Below, piece by piece: positions 9,781-21,924 of a stretch of DNA of 64,000 nucleotides. This DNA is from Gambelia wislizenii (Eukaryota > Chordata > Lepidosauria > Squamata > Crotaphytidae), in assembly GCA_030847615.1 (NCBI GenBank), contig JAUMIR010000003.1, positions 339,402,256-339,466,255 on the forward strand, read 5' to 3'. Positions within the stretch are counted from its first letter, which is position 1. Each line of letters starts with the position of its first letter. The notes under the pieces were generated by a model that had not been told where the DNA came from, did not search any database, and saw only the letters and a list, made by a program, of their open reading frames with translations. A program made the translations under genes and the position numbers.

Positions 9781-10559
9781 CCTTCCTCCCTACTTGAAAA
9801 CGTTTTTGTTAAAGCAAATTATGGAGGAACTCACTTGGAAGCCACAAGATGGCGCCAGCAGCTTATCCTATCTATATGGTCTTCTTTCACCATCACTGAC
9901 AACATGAATGGGCTCTTCTTTTGGTCAATGATGAATTTTCACCCTTTTAACTGTTTCTTCTTCCATTTGAAGCTGCTAACTTGAGCTTGTTGTCTGTGGA
10001 GAACAGGACACACCAGCTGAATTCACCCAATTATTCAGCCTGGCAGCCTCTCCATTTCCACTACCACCTTCCTTTCAGAATCCCTTTATCCCTTCTTTGG
10101 ATTTGGGCCTGCCTTTCTGTGGTTAGTAAATGTGATTGTTTGAACTCTTGGTAAACATGCCTAATAGCTCTCAGTGAGGGAAAATATTCACGAGGAGTCT
10201 GGACATTATAAACAGAGCACAAAGATTGGTTTATTAACTTTATATTTGTAACAGAAGTGCTTCAATACTGTGCCTCCAACTTTGTTAATTGCTTAATATC
10301 GCTTAGCCCCACTCTGTGGTGATAATATTCAGATAATATTCTTTGAGCCCTTAATAATAAAACCAGATAACTACCAGACTCAATCAATCTTTTTTATACT
10401 CTTAATTTCCACTCACTATATAATTCATTCAGCCTCAAGACTCTCAAGTACAGACCATACTTCGCACAGCCATCACTTAACTTCACTCAAAAGCAAACAG
10501 ACATATGAGTACTTAAACTGACTCTCTCAACTGTCATCTCTCTTTCTCTCTCTCTCTCT
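9781..10559. other. Unassigned DNA, possible LTR remnant, (TC)n at its end
   Basis: No recognised gene. The minus strand has an AATAAA-type signal (complement of GGTTTATTAACT at 10227-10238) and the plus strand is rich in short ACTC-type words, which is suggestive of a retroviral LTR but not enough to call. A (TC)n tract lies at about 10538-10561. Confidence 0.35.
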
Positions 10560-10757
10560 TTCTGGCTTTTCTTCGCAAATGAAGATTCAGGAAGGACTCA
10601 TCCCACGCTTTCTGCAAGCGCGCTGATGACTAAAAAGGCCAATCCGAGATAAACAAGTCCGGTTGCAGAAAGCACAGCAGAAGAGCTCTTTGGATGATGT
10701 TTCTGGGTTGTGATTCTTTCTGCGTTGTCATTTCTCTTCAAGACTTGTTCACTGTGA
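10560..10757 (-). pseudogene. LINE zinc-finger tail (copy 3)
   Basis: Reverse-strand copy of the LINE end at 6627-6850: the plus strand reads CTGGCTTTTCTTCGCAAATG, GACTAAAAAGGCCAATCCGA and TTCTCTTCAAGACTTGTTC. The Cys-x2-Cys finger block (complement of AAGTCCGGTTGCAGAAAGCACAG) is present. It is directly joined to a CR1 tail at 10758. Confidence 0.75.
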
Positions 10758-11115
10758 GTTCATAGAATCATAGAATCATAGAATTGTAGAGTTGGAAGAG
10801 ACCACGAGGGCCATCCACTCCAACCCTCTGCCACGCAGAAATCACGATCAAAGCATCCCTGACAGATGGTCATCCAGCCTCTGTTTAAAGACCTCCAAGG
10901 AAGGAGACCCCCACCACGCTCCGAGGGAGTGTGTTCCACTGCTGAACAGCTCTTACTGTCAGAAAATTCCTCCTAATGTTGAGGTGGAATCTCTGTTCCT
11001 GGAGCTTGCATCCATTGCTCCATGTTCTAGTCTCAGGAGCAGCAGAAAACAACTTGCTCCATCCTCAACGTGACACCCCTTCAAATACTTAAACAGTTTG
11101 TCCCTCGCCTATCGC
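10758..11115 (-). mobile_element. CR1 LINE 3' end
   Basis: Starts with reversed ATTCTATG units (CATAGAATCATAGAATCATA), then GAGACCACGAGGGCCATCC, CCTCCAAGGAAGGAGACC, TCCTCCTAATGTTGAGG and CTTCAAATACTTAAACAG. It belongs to the same young subfamily as 32762, 38443 and 41936. Confidence 0.85.
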
Positions 11116-11605
11116 TACAGGGCTTTTTCAGAACTGGATTTGTCCTTTGAGCCTGTGCAATGGATTTTTCTGGTGGAGTGCAGCGTGCAGAGAACTGGCC
11201 TCACCCTTTAAACGAAAGGTTCATCTGTTGTGCCCTTGCAAGCATGGATGGTAGCAGCAAGGTCCTCGGGTCGTAGGTTTGGTTAGAGTTTCCTTCTCTT
11301 AGATGGTTGATCTTACAGGGTTGGACGAGCACCATCTGCCTGGGTTTGGGATTAGAGTTTTCCTTCTCCTAGGATGGTTGCCATAAGGCTAGAGAGCCCA
11401 TCCTGCCCTTTGACACTCTTTGTCAGACCCTTTGGTTTTGAGCTGTCACATCTTTCAAACACATGGGGATGTTTATGCTAGGCAACCCTTGTTATAGGAT
11501 CTTGGCCATGACTGGAGGAAGCCTACACCAGGAATGAAGCAATGTTTACCCTCCAGATGTTTTTGTCGACATCTCCCACAACTCCTTACATTGGCCATGC
11601 TGGCT
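11116..11605. other. Unassigned DNA; ends in a MITE I fragment
   Basis: Contains two similar segments, TTTGGTTAGAGTTTCCTTCTC (about 11278) and GGGATTAGAGTTTTCCTTCTC (about 11347), suggesting a local duplication of about 70 bp. CCCTCCAGATGTTTTTGTCG...CATTGGCCATGCTGGCTAG at 11548-11605 is a fragment of MITE I. Confidence 0.4.
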
Positions 11606-11945
11606 AGGGGCTCATCTACATGGTAAAAATAAAATAATCCTCGAACAATTTGAGGAGAATGCCAGTGGTCCTCACAGAGCCACAGCAAGATTCGCCATTT
11701 TCAGAAGCAGGGGGATGAAAAACTCCAAACTGATTGCTACAACAGCTTTCACTGTTTCTAGTGATCCTTTTAAAAAATTGCACGAAAAAGTGCATAATTG
11801 GTCATGTGATCAACCAATTCAAAAAGGGGCACACAGTAGGCTGAAACCTGATTGGTCAGACCTCGGAGGGGGCAGGCTTGCAACGGAGGGCTTGTAATGC
11901 CGGAGCCACCATTATTGGGTTTTTTTCCCTGCCGGCACAATCGTT
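11606..11945 (+). mobile_element. MITE D copy 4, divergent
   Basis: Starts GGGGCTCATCTACATGG, the same kind of end as MITE C. Internal landmarks align in order with copy 1: CGCCATTTTCAGAAGC, AAACTCCAAA, CTGATTGGTCAG, GGGGGCAGGCTTGC and GGAGCCACCATTATTGGG. This copy hints that MITE D and MITE C share termini. Confidence 0.5.
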
Positions 11946-13267
11946 CAAGCAGCAGAGCAAAAGTACAAACGTTTCTTTTAGCAGAAAATAGGTCTTCTGC
12001 ATCTGGGTTCTTTAAAAAAAAAAAAAAGAGGGAGAGGTATTCAGGACACAACTCACTCACAGACACCATTTTTCCCCGCTGCTCCATGTGAACTTCAAAA
12101 TTACTACTTTTCATTTCAAGCCATCTTTCGAATGAGCCATGGGCACAAATGGACTCTGCAGCGATAGGAAGGTAAGTTGCTATTTTCAAAACAAATTCTC
12201 CTGTCTAGCTGATCCTGCAGACTTCTGGGTGTTGAAGGTCCAAAACATCTGGCAGGCCAAAGGTGTTCCATCTCTGCTTTACATAAATATCGTCAGAACA
12301 GTAGAGTTACTGTCCCAAAGCCTCTGGACTAAGAAAGATCTTGAGAAAACATGATATAAGATGAGAACTTTGTACAATAAAGAACCTGCAGATGGTTTGT
12401 GGGTGTAGCAGAGGATGCTTTCTATCACACTCTGGAGCAACCCTTTTGTCCTTTGCACCATGTGGTTGATCTGGACTTGCTTTCTGACTGCTTGCTTGCT
12501 TGTATAAATTTTGGGTAATATGTTCCTCAAAAGCTGTAAACAAGGGGTAAGAATTGGGCAGCTCAGCAAGGCCCTTGGTGTAATCATCAGGACATCTCCA
12601 AATGAGGGAGACCATGCTATTGCCAGAAATAATCCAGTCCCAAAATCAATTTTGTCTCTAGAAGCATTCAGGAGCATGATCCCTCATTTTAAAGACCATT
12701 TGGAGCTAAAAAAACAAATGGCCGACCCCACTCTCCAAAGTCTAGTCGCTTCTGGTTTTGGGGGGAAAAGAATGGGTGCAGGCCAGGGAGGTCTGGGTGG
12801 CTTAAAAATGGGGCTGATGTGACCTTCCATGGTTGCTCACTTCTGTTGTAAACAATAATAAAGAATATGGATAGGGAACTCCAGCCTGTGAGGCAAATAT
12901 GATTCACTAGGCAACCTCCTCCCATGGGGGTGCTGACTTGGGGCAGGGGAGGTTTGTCCCTCTTGGATTCCAAGGTATGGTGAAGGAAGACATGTGCAGC
13001 CCACAGACCTGGTGGTAGTTGCCAACCTTTGATTTAAGCATTTAAAACGCCCTCCTTGGTGAAAATGCAAGTTTTTAAGAAGTCTAACTGCAGCTCAACA
13101 GGGTATTTTCAGGATCAGAAAGTAAATAAAGCAAGTGTGTGTGTGAGGGAGGGAGGGAGCATATATGTATTGTGTGGGTTATGGCCAATGCTACATACCA
13201 GAAAACCATCCTCTGCATTCAGCTCTGCATATACTCTGAAACCCAAGATCTTAGACAAGTAGTACGT
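11946..13267. other. No recognised gene
   Basis: Unassigned DNA. Overlapping frames on both strands between 12279 and 12973 are short, mutually antisense and without recognisable domains, so I treat them as chance. A MITE I scrap (GTTGAAGGTCCAAAACATCTGG) lies near 12230, and a GTGTGTGTGAGGGAGGGAGG simple repeat near 13135. Confidence 0.4.
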
Positions 13268-13505
13268 AGTTGTTGTTGTGTGCCTTCAAGTTGTTTCCAA
13301 CTCGTGGCAACCCTAAGTTGAACCTAAAACAGGGGGGTTTTTTTGGTAAGATTCAGAGGGGCTTTGCCTTTGCCTTCCTCCGAGGCTGAGAGAATATGAC
13401 TTGCTCAAAGTCACCCAGTGAGTTTCCTTTGCTGAGTGAGGATTGAAACCCTGGTCTCCAGAGTCGTAGTCCAACACTCAAACCACTACACCATGCTGGC
13501 TCTTG
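13268..13505 (-). mobile_element. tRNA-derived SINE, full length
   Basis: Plus strand starts TTGTTGTTGTGTGCCTTCAAG (reversed tail) and ends CAACACTCAAACCACTACACCATGCTGGC (reversed A-box head). The B-box complement is GGATTGAAACC. A short T/G expansion interrupts the body near 13340. Confidence 0.85.
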
Positions 13506-13544
13506 AGACAGATAGGTTAAAATGTAACTCACCAATTTAACTTG

Positions 13545-14124
13545 GGACTTTATTAGATGCAGCAAATATGGCATCATAACAATGCCTAATTAATGTGAAA
13601 GGGCATGCATATCAGATGACATTGTCCTTTCACGTTAGTGTCTTGTCAATAAGGTATACTTTTTTATTGATGGACCAAGCCATCAATTGCTCTCCTGTGG
13701 TGCTTTTTTTGCCAGCATTGCCAGAGTTTGAAACCTTGCACTATTGTGCTCACGTGACTACAACGTCAATGGGCAGAACACTTCCAGGTGATATTGTGAC
13801 AGCCAGGTAGGGAACACTCTTTTTATGAACCTCCCCAGTTCACTTTTTAATTTTAAAGTGTGTGTCTATGCTTGTGTTTACATTTTGTGTCTGTATTTTT
13901 AATTTTTTTTTTTTAATTTACCACGCTTGCATCGTATCATGAGAATCAGTAAGATCTCGATCCCGGAAGCGAGCGGAGCTCCGTTCATGCTCTATTTATA
14001 CTGAGGGACTGCCTTTGAATGCTACAGAAGGTAGGTCTGATAAGAAGGGTTCTTTTGCTGGCAGAAAAAAGATTTAAAGTATGCCAGCAAAAGAATGATT
14101 TTGGAGGCTTATCTGATAAAGTCC
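13545..14124. mobile_element. Family P DNA transposon
   Basis: Ends are GGACTTTATTAGATGC and the inverted ATCTGATAAAGTCC. Flanking triplets TTG and ATG differ by one base. The interior matches other P copies in reverse: TGTGAAAGGGCATGCATATCA, TTATTGATGGACCAAGCCATC, and near the right end TTCTTTTGCTGGCA...TGCCAGCAAAAGAA (about 14050-14094), a stem-loop also found at 30777. There is no transposase. Confidence 0.8.
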
Positions 14125-17100
14125 ATGGTGATTTTATTTGGGCTTCTTTGTTGTAACTGTTGTCTTCCCTTGCTTTCTTCCCCTTTGCTTTATCTCCCCA
14201 AATGACAAACTATTTTCACATCTGGACAGTGCTGTTTGAAAAGGGAATTTTTCACTAAAACTATCCCATATGCTTAAAAAAAATGCTCATCACATGGTTT
14301 CAAAGCTACGACCTGTGTTCTTGGGAATTTCCATAAAGTTTTGCTATGTTCTGTGCCTTTTGGGCTTTGGAGTAAGAAAAGCAAATATTTTCTTTTCTTT
14401 TACTTCCTCCCCCCCCCCAATTTTACTGAAAAATTCAGGGGGCTCTACATTTGAGAAAATATGTAAATCCTCTTGTTTTCTCTGTTCTGTGGGACACATT
14501 TAATATTCTGGCACTAAACATTGCTAAGATATTATGTGTGTCTTACAAAACAGAGAGAAAAAAGAGGATTCACATATTTTCTCATATGTAGAGCACCCTA
14601 AATTTTTCAACAAAAGTGAGAGGTGGGAAAAGTAAAAGAAAATCTATTAATTTTTTTGTATACAAACATTTTTTTTTAAAAATCATGGGCTCTGCATGTC
14701 TCTCTCTCCATTTTATCTCTGGGGGATGGTGGCGGCAAATGATTAAATAAAAGTAGGTGGGGGTAGTTTAAGCCTCCCACTACCCATTTTACAATGGTCT
14801 CAAACCAGATGAGGGTTGCAAATGCTTACTTTTATGTAAAAAAAAAAAAAGAGTAAGATCTTTACCTGTATGCTATGTATTTAACACAGCATACAGTCTA
14901 GCACAGAAAAGCCTCACAGTGCCACCAGCTTTCCTGAGCATCATGTCTCTTAAGTTGTCGGGTTGGATCACAGCGGAAGGCAAGCAATTCCCTTCCAGAT
15001 GTAGTTAGTCTGCAGTCCCATCAAGCCTGACCAGCACGGGCAATGCTCAGGGATAATGTGAATGGTACTCCAACAATAACTGAAGGGAATCAGGTCACCT
15101 ACCCTCAGTTAGGCTGTTTTTCATCAGAGATGGGGGGAAAGAAAAAAAAAAAAGCAGTAACACAGGTGAAGGCGCAGCTTTCAATTTTTGAATCTTACAG
15201 TACTGAATAGTGTACTCATTCATTCACCAGTGACTAGAGGATATACTTGTATTTCTTCTATAACACTCAACAATGAAGCAATCTTGACTAATACCAGCAC
15301 ATTCCCATTTACTATAATTACAATTCTAGTTGCAATGGTCTCTTTTGTCTGATATTTGTCAAGAGCTTCCCACACAAAGGACTCTAGATACTTGTTAACC
15401 TCACTGGCTTCTCATCATGACCCCTTTAATTTCTTTGGTGCACTGGTTCACAGCTCCAAATGCTTACAGTGTGGCCGCTCTGCCACTGGTCCCTCCCAAC
15501 CTTGTAATCACTCACCTGCCTCAGCCATGAGGTACGAAGCCCTGTGTAGCCCCCAACTGCGGCCCTCTATAGAGTGCCTTTGTTGGGAAAAATCCAGCAT
15601 TCTCCCCCCCCCCACCCCACACTTACTTGCTAGTAGAGCAAGTAAGTTCTTAGACAGGTTAGGGATCTCCTGCATGTCAAGTGTTCCTCCCCCTTCTCCT
15701 CATCCTATCTTTAGTAGGTATGGTTTGTAAACACACACAACCATGCTACAAGATCACGTGACCTACGTTTACTAACCTCATGGTCTAAGATCATTTTATT
15801 ACTCTTTGTTCTAACTTTCCGAGAAGAAAGATGTCTTCTCTGCATGCTCCGTAGGGATACCTGCCTTTCCCTTCCCTACCCCCATCCGTCTCACTGGAAT
15901 GGTGAGTGAAGACTTCTACCCTACCCTAAATCCATTAGTTAGTTAGAATGTAGCTTCTGATACATATGTAAATTTAAAAGCCATTAGTAAAGCTTAAGTA
16001 TTTATTTCAAGAAGAACTTGCCTGTTTCTTTGTTCCTTCGGCTTGGGGTCTAAGCACTGTACTTAGTTGAGTCCCGCTCCATCTCTACTCTAACTCTGCT
16101 ACTAGAAAGTTGATTCCTGACAGTTTTAACTTTGAAGAAATTTATTCTAAAGGACTAACACCCTGGGACCTTTTATGATTTTTAAATTTTTATACCACAA
16201 CAATGGTATGTAACCAATGGTAATGCAAACATGATGGAACTTACTCCCCAAAGAAATTCACCTGGTGCTTATTTTTACTCTCTTTTAAGTTAAGATGTTT
16301 TTGATCTCTCAGACTTTTAAAGAGCTTGTTTTTAAAACTGGGTGGGCAAGTGCAAAGGGGCCACTTTCTCACCATCCACAGACTGCACAATCACTCCTGG
16401 CATGGCCAGAAGTTTTATGTCACTTTCAGTTCTGGGAACTGGCTGAAACTCACTGATATTTGCTGTTGAGAAGTTATTTGGGGGTTGTGTGGGGCAAGGG
16501 AGTCCCAATCACCATGTTTTTGTGGTGGTTTGGGCATTTTTCATTTGTTTTTAACCATTTTAGCTATTTTTTCCAAAACAGTTAGGGGGGGTCTAAGGTT
16601 CAGGTGTCTCCAGAGGCCACAAAAATGGCTTCTGTGACCCACATGTGTCTCATGGGCCTCACCTTCCTTACTCCATTAAATAACAGTTTGTTAAAAGCCT
16701 TGCCCTTTGCTATCTTATTGATTTGGGATTTTTATTGTATACTTTATTGTATCATCACCACAGTTTTAGCTGATATTTGCATGTTTTAGAATCATACAGT
16801 AAGCCAGTCTGGGATAAAGTGTGATGAGGGGCAATTTAGAAATACTTTAAGGCTTGAATCCTAACCTTGTTGAATGCATTGTAGGCTATGGGGGCTTCTA
16901 CCTATCCCACAATCCCACAGCTGCCACCAACTGTGAAGGCTTCTACTTATCCCTACCTTTGCCACCAACTTGAGGGCCTCCTTCTGTTCCACTGCTATGA
17001 CATCAAATGTGGGAACCTTCTAGATACCCTTGTAGCTCATATGTCAGACTTTTTTCACCCAATTTCCCCATTGGACACCATCACCCTTAAAAAACTGCTG

Positions 17101-17189
17101 TCACCACAGACACCATGTGTCTGAACTTAAGCTTTCCAATATCCCTTATGTAGCATTCTCAGAGGTACAAGTGTATAATACAAATATAT
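14125..17189. other. About 3 kb without a recognised gene
   Basis: A MITE I remnant (CTTCCAGATGTAGTTAGTCTG...GACCAGCACGGGCAATGCTC) lies at about 14991-15085. A and C homopolymers are at 14409-14418, 14838-14850, 15141-15154 and 15605-15613. The 124-codon frame at 15356-15730 is proline/serine-rich with no domain. Sequence at 15780-16125 (GTTCCTTCGGCTTGGGGTC...TGAGTCCCGCTCC) resembles the U5 end of a retroviral LTR but has no matching partner here. Confidence 0.4.
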
Positions 17190-17586
17190 ATATATTATTA
17201 AACAGAAGTTGAACATAACATCCATTTGCCTTCACTGTGTCAAGAAAAAGCCAGTCTTGTTTCACCTAAGCCAAAATAAAGAACAATAAGAAGGCAGCAC
17301 AGGGGCTTAAAGTTGCCCAAACTGTATTAAACAGAAGTTGAACATAACACCAATGATCACTTATTTAATATATCTAAATCACTGGCCCTAACTAACTCAC
17401 TCACATCTCTGTCTCACATGCCTAACACTGACATCTCTCTTTCTCTCTCTCTCTAACTCATATCCTAACTAACTGCCATAACTAATTCCTGACTAACGCT
17501 AACTCCTGATCCTAATTCTTATAAGAGTCTTAATCCTAACCTTGACAGACCTGACTCTCGCTCTGCCATACAAACCTGCCTTTTAA
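17190..17586. repeat. Direct duplication of about 130 bp, then ACTC-rich DNA
   Basis: ATTAAACAGAAGTTGAACATA occurs at about 17198 and again at about 17328, so a segment of about 130 bp is partly duplicated. Downstream, short words of the TAACT/CTAAC type and a (TC)n tract (17437-17454) dominate. A degraded LTR is possible but unproven. Confidence 0.5.
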
Positions 17587-18150
17587 AATCATAGAATCAT
17601 ATAGTTGGAAGAGAGACCACAAGAGCCATCCAGTCCAACCCTCTGCCATGCAGGAATTCACAATCAAAGCATTCCCAGCAGATGATCATCCAGCCTCTGT
17701 TTAAAAACCTCCAAAAAGGAGACTCCACCACACTCTGAGGCAGTGCATTTCACTGTCGAACAGCTCTTACTATGAGAAAGTTCTTCCTCATGTTTAGGCG
17801 GAATCTCTTTTCCTGTAGTTTGAGTCCATTGCTCTGTGTCCTGGAGCAGCAGAAAACAAGTTTGCTCCCTCTTCAACATGACATCCCTTCAAATATTGAA
17901 ACATGGCTATTGTGTCACCTCTTAACCTTCCTCAGGCTAAACATACCCACTTCCTTAAGTCGCTTCTCATAGGGCATGGTTTCCAGACCTTTCACTATTT
18001 TGGTCACCCTCCTCTGTACCCACTCCAGCTTGTCAACATTCTTCTTGAATTGTGGTCCTGAGAACTGGACACTCTATTCCAGGTGAGGTCTGACCAAAAT
18101 AGAATAGAGTGACACTATTACATCCCTTGATCCAGACAACATACTCCCCT
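17587..18150 (-). pseudogene. CR1 ORF2 C-terminus and 3' end
   Basis: Longer CR1 copy on the minus strand. The plus strand shows CATAGAATCATATAGTTGG at the 3' end, the complement of the SLEVFKQRLDDHLLGML block (17660-17710), CGCTTCTCATAGGGCATGG, CACTCCAGCTTGTCAACATTC and GGTGAGGTCTGACCAAAATAG. The frame is broken in several places. It represents roughly the last 180 codons of the reverse transcriptase protein. Confidence 0.85.
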
Positions 18151-18949
18151 CAGATATCCAGCCAATCACCAGTCACTCACAACATTCCATACTCTCCCTC
18201 CCTTTTGACAGATCCTTACCTTATTACATCTAGCATATATTATATATATTACCATATTTTGCCATAATTTATCTAATAAATGTAGCAACATTCCTCCTCC
18301 TCAAAGTCCATAATATCACGTAGGCCTTCCTTCCACATTTCTGCAATGCATTTGGCTATAGGTCTTAAAATCCACATTAGGTTCCTGAACTACATGTCCC
18401 ATTAAATTTAGCCTTTGTTATGCTTACAGAGAACTTGGTTTGATTGTTTTATTTATTTTTCTGCATTCCAGTAATATTGAGTTTATGCCAAGTGGAATTC
18501 AGAGGTTTAGAAAACAAACTGTGGGAAAGCACATTTTTAGTGGGGTGTTTGAATCAATTCAGGCTTTTAGTCTGACCTTTGAAGGGGTTGCCCAAGGGTA
18601 CTGAACCCTATCCCAAAAATTGGTTCAGCATCTTGTATAGCTCCTATAAAGTTCAAACTAAAACCTGGATATACCACCCTACTGACACTGAAGACACCAA
18701 CCCCCACGACCCCCACATTCTGAAGCGGGCCCCCAACCCAGGATCTTTGGTGGGTCCCCTACCTACTGCTAAGGTTAAAGGCAGTTAGATGCTCTCTACA
18801 GGATTTAGGATAAAAATTAAAATAAGTCAGTTTAAATGATGATGTTACGTGAATCACTGGTCTGTGAAAAGTCCACATAAGATCTTAGCTTCTTAGAACA
18901 TCTCAAATGGCTAGCGAGAGTTTAGACAACTTTGCAGGACTTTAAACTC
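18151..18949. other. No recognised gene
   Basis: AT-rich DNA with a (TA)n stretch near 18235-18251. The complement of GATATCCAGCCAATCACCAGT (18155-18175) includes ATTGGCTGG, a CCAAT-box-like word that could belong to an eroded LTR. Confidence 0.35.
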
Positions 18950-19430
18950 TGTGTATACAGGTGGAGCGTATGGAAAACATGGAGTCAGATGTCCAAAAAC
19001 AACTGATGAAGCTTTATTGACCTACATATAGCATTCACACTTAACACGCATTCAGTTAAACAAAGCAACAAGGCTATCAGAGTAAGGCAAGAAATAGTTA
19101 GAAAAAGGAATTAGATTAAGGCTTCTTGGGGTGATACTATACCTGCTCTTGCAGCTTATCTCCTCAGAGAAGTGACGTTACTCTCGAGTAGCAGCAACAA
19201 AAGCAGGGTGGAAGAGACTTGGAAAAGAGAAAGTTAGGATTAATGGAGTGGGGGAGGAATGCCTGAAGTTGTCTGGGAGTTGTCTCAAGCTCCAGGAGGG
19301 TTAGCAGATAATTCAGAAGGATGAGGGTGTGTGTCAATGGATGGAGCTTTGTGGATTCAGAAAGAAGGGGAGTCCGAACCAAAGAACTTAAGTTTTTCCA
19401 GGGTTTTTATAGGAAAACACCCCTTTGTAG
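18950..19430 (-). mobile_element. Possible solo LTR
   Basis: Minus-strand layout resembles a retroviral LTR: CTATAAAAACCC (complement of GGGTTTTTATAG, 19401-19412) as a TATA box, and about 390 bp downstream GTCAATAAAGCTTC (complement near 19009-19022) as a polyadenylation signal. Ends and target duplication were not found. A similar layout occurs at 43540-43880, but the two sequences are not clearly homologous. Confidence 0.35.
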
Positions 19431-20222
19431 ATGTGCTGTGAGCAAAGAAATACTTGATTTCAGATAGTTCTCAAGAATTTTACAAAGGGATTCTGGACTG
19501 CCAGGATCTGGGAAATTGGGGCAATTTGATATCTTAATGATTGACAGGCGAACCCTCTTTGGTCTCTTGGATGCAGGAGTATCAGCTTCATCTACGTAGC
19601 AATGAAGTTCCCTCTATATGTTTGATGCTTATAGGATACCTGTCTCTTCAGAAGACATGGTGTTTCCATTTCAGAGAAGATGCAGGATGTTTGTACCCAG
19701 GTGTGAATTTCTGGGGAATTTAAGGGGGCCTCTCTCAGGCATATTCCATGCTTGCCCTCAGCTTGACTCCTGACTTGCTCTGGAGTGCATTTTATTTCCT
19801 AGTAGCCCTTGGAGGGCCCTCAAAGCCAGATTTGATATCAAAACACTGTTTCCAATTGAAATGAACCAAAGTGAAGGATTATGGCCTTTGCTGTGGGAAT
19901 GATAGGATGTCTCATTACAATGACATCAAAGTAATATTTATATTTATTTAAAAAAAAAACTAAATGGATTTACATAATAAAAACTTATAATAATATCCCT
20001 CCCTCCTAATCCTGGGTGTCTGGGCCTTCATGCTAGAGCCCCGTCAGCCTCCCCCATTGTGGGGGCCATGCCAACCACCATTGATTCTGAGGGAATATAT
20101 GGGTTGCCAGATCTTCTTCCAGATGAGGTGTCTGTACCTTGAACTGCTGTTGCCCTGAGAGACAATTCATCCCAAGACCCTCTCTCTGAGACAGTGCATA
20201 TTAAGCTGTAAACAGTACAACT
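19431..20222. other. No recognised gene or repeat
   Basis: Unassigned DNA with a short poly(A) run at 19950-19958. The 60- and 81-codon frames here have no recognisable features. Confidence 0.4.
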
Positions 20223-20609
20223 AGGTCTAGCCCAAGACATTTTGCTACCTGAGGCAAAGGCCAAGATTTCCATCCACCATCGTCTCTTTTCTCAAATTCT
20301 ATGTACAAAAGTGAATGGAACTAACAGGTGAATTTTACTTCAGCTCTACACTGGTGATCAGACACTGTCCTCCACTACACCTGATGAATCAGGCAAGTTT
20401 AGAGTAGGAGTGGGAGTTGAGGAGTTCCTAAAGATCTTGGCATCCTCATTTTTTTTTTTTAATCAGGAGTGCCAGATCTCAGTTCTGTTCTCAAGCAGAG
20501 AACAGGGGCCAAGTGGCTCAATAAGAATGACAAGCAACTATACTTCTGCTGCCCACCTGTTCTGTCACTTGAGAGTTGGCCTACTCTGCGTAATGGGAGG
20601 GCCGGCCCT
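20223..20609. mobile_element. DNA-transposon-like repeat ending AGGGCCGGCCCT
   Basis: Right end GGGAGGGCCGGCCCTG and left end AGGTCTAGCCCAAGACATTT, with TTTTGCTACCTGAGGCAAAG just inside, match in kind the element at 35504-35725 (AAGACATTTTGCTGCCTGAG). It is a non-coding, terminal-repeat element; the superfamily was not determined. Confidence 0.45.
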
Positions 20610-21924
20610 GTACGTATGCATCCCAAGTCTATGTGTACTTACTGAGAAGCAAATTCCACTGAGCTGATGGGACTTAATTCCACATAATTGCACATAAGTC
20701 TGCAGCTTTAATAAATGCACAATAGTTTCATTTTAATTGCCTATGTTGTTACTTTGGCAGTACAAACATTTTTGCAATCTAAATTTGTTGCATGTTTGAA
20801 TAGCCCAGAAAACATGTTCCATAAACTGCTGCGTGTGCAACATTCACATACAAGCAAGCTTGTCATTCTCTAAAGAGCACTTTTTCTACTAAAGTGAATA
20901 TGTTGACAATTAATGTTTTATGATGGAGCTCTTCTGATGAACAACACTGTCTTTTCAAACTTGAATAGCTAAAGTAAGGCACTTCATATCGTCATTAACC
21001 AGGAATATTCATGACCTTGCCTGTCAGATGTGACACACATATCTCTCAAAAACAACTCTTTCTATCGTTTATGGACTTAAATTTAGATTTTTAAGTACCT
21101 CATTGGAGATGTGCTCATTTTAGCAACTCTCTTTTTAACCACACAGGTGACTTTAGGTGGCTGGTAAAATGTCAACATAATTAATGGCTCATTTTTGTTG
21201 ATGCCAATCAACTGCTCAGTAGTCTTTATGAAAGGGCTAAAGAAGAATTTAAAGCAAAAGACTATTCCCTGTAATTATTACATTTCCCCTCTCACAAGGG
21301 AGATTCTTTGGATATACAGTTAATATGTTTTGCAGATTTGCCCATGGTTATCCTCTAATGACTAAACACAAAAGAATGTATGAGTATCTCCAGACTACCC
21401 CCCCCCCAAAAAAAAAAATCTCTGAAAATTCCAGGTTTTGTTCCTGTATAAACCAATTTTATTTTGGAGATCTACATGGCTTTTTCCACCCTCCTGAAGT
21501 ACAGTATTTCCAGGGAACTCCCAGCATTGCTGAGGAGTTTTCATTCCCATTCCCCAGGTCAGTTTAATTAACCCAGTACCTTTCCATGGCTGGCTGTTCA
21601 TGTTATACCAGAAATAGCTAAGATGGCCACTGCCATGATACACAGCCAAGGCATAACATCTCTCAAAAGCACCTTCTCCTGTTACTAGCAATGAAAAAGG
21701 GACAAATTAAACAATCATGTGCTCTTCATGACACCATAGACCTGCTGCTGGAGTTGGCTGGTTCATTCTGCCAAAGATCAGGGCTGGGAGTGGGGTATAT
21801 AGTCATACCCTCTGTGGTGCTAAAACCATTATAGTCAGATCATATTCTGGAAGAGGAAGGCATATCAACAGTAATCATAAACTGTATATGAAAATTAATA
21901 GTTTGCTCAATGATCTCTACAGGT
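20610..21924. other. No recognised gene
   Basis: Unassigned DNA. A C10A11-type run is at 21398-21418. Antisense short frames at 21325-21691 overlap each other and lack domains. Confidence 0.4.

Noticed and set aside
15356..15730. 124-codon frame as a host exon
   Set aside because: Low-complexity proline/serine composition, no domain, no splice context that I could support.
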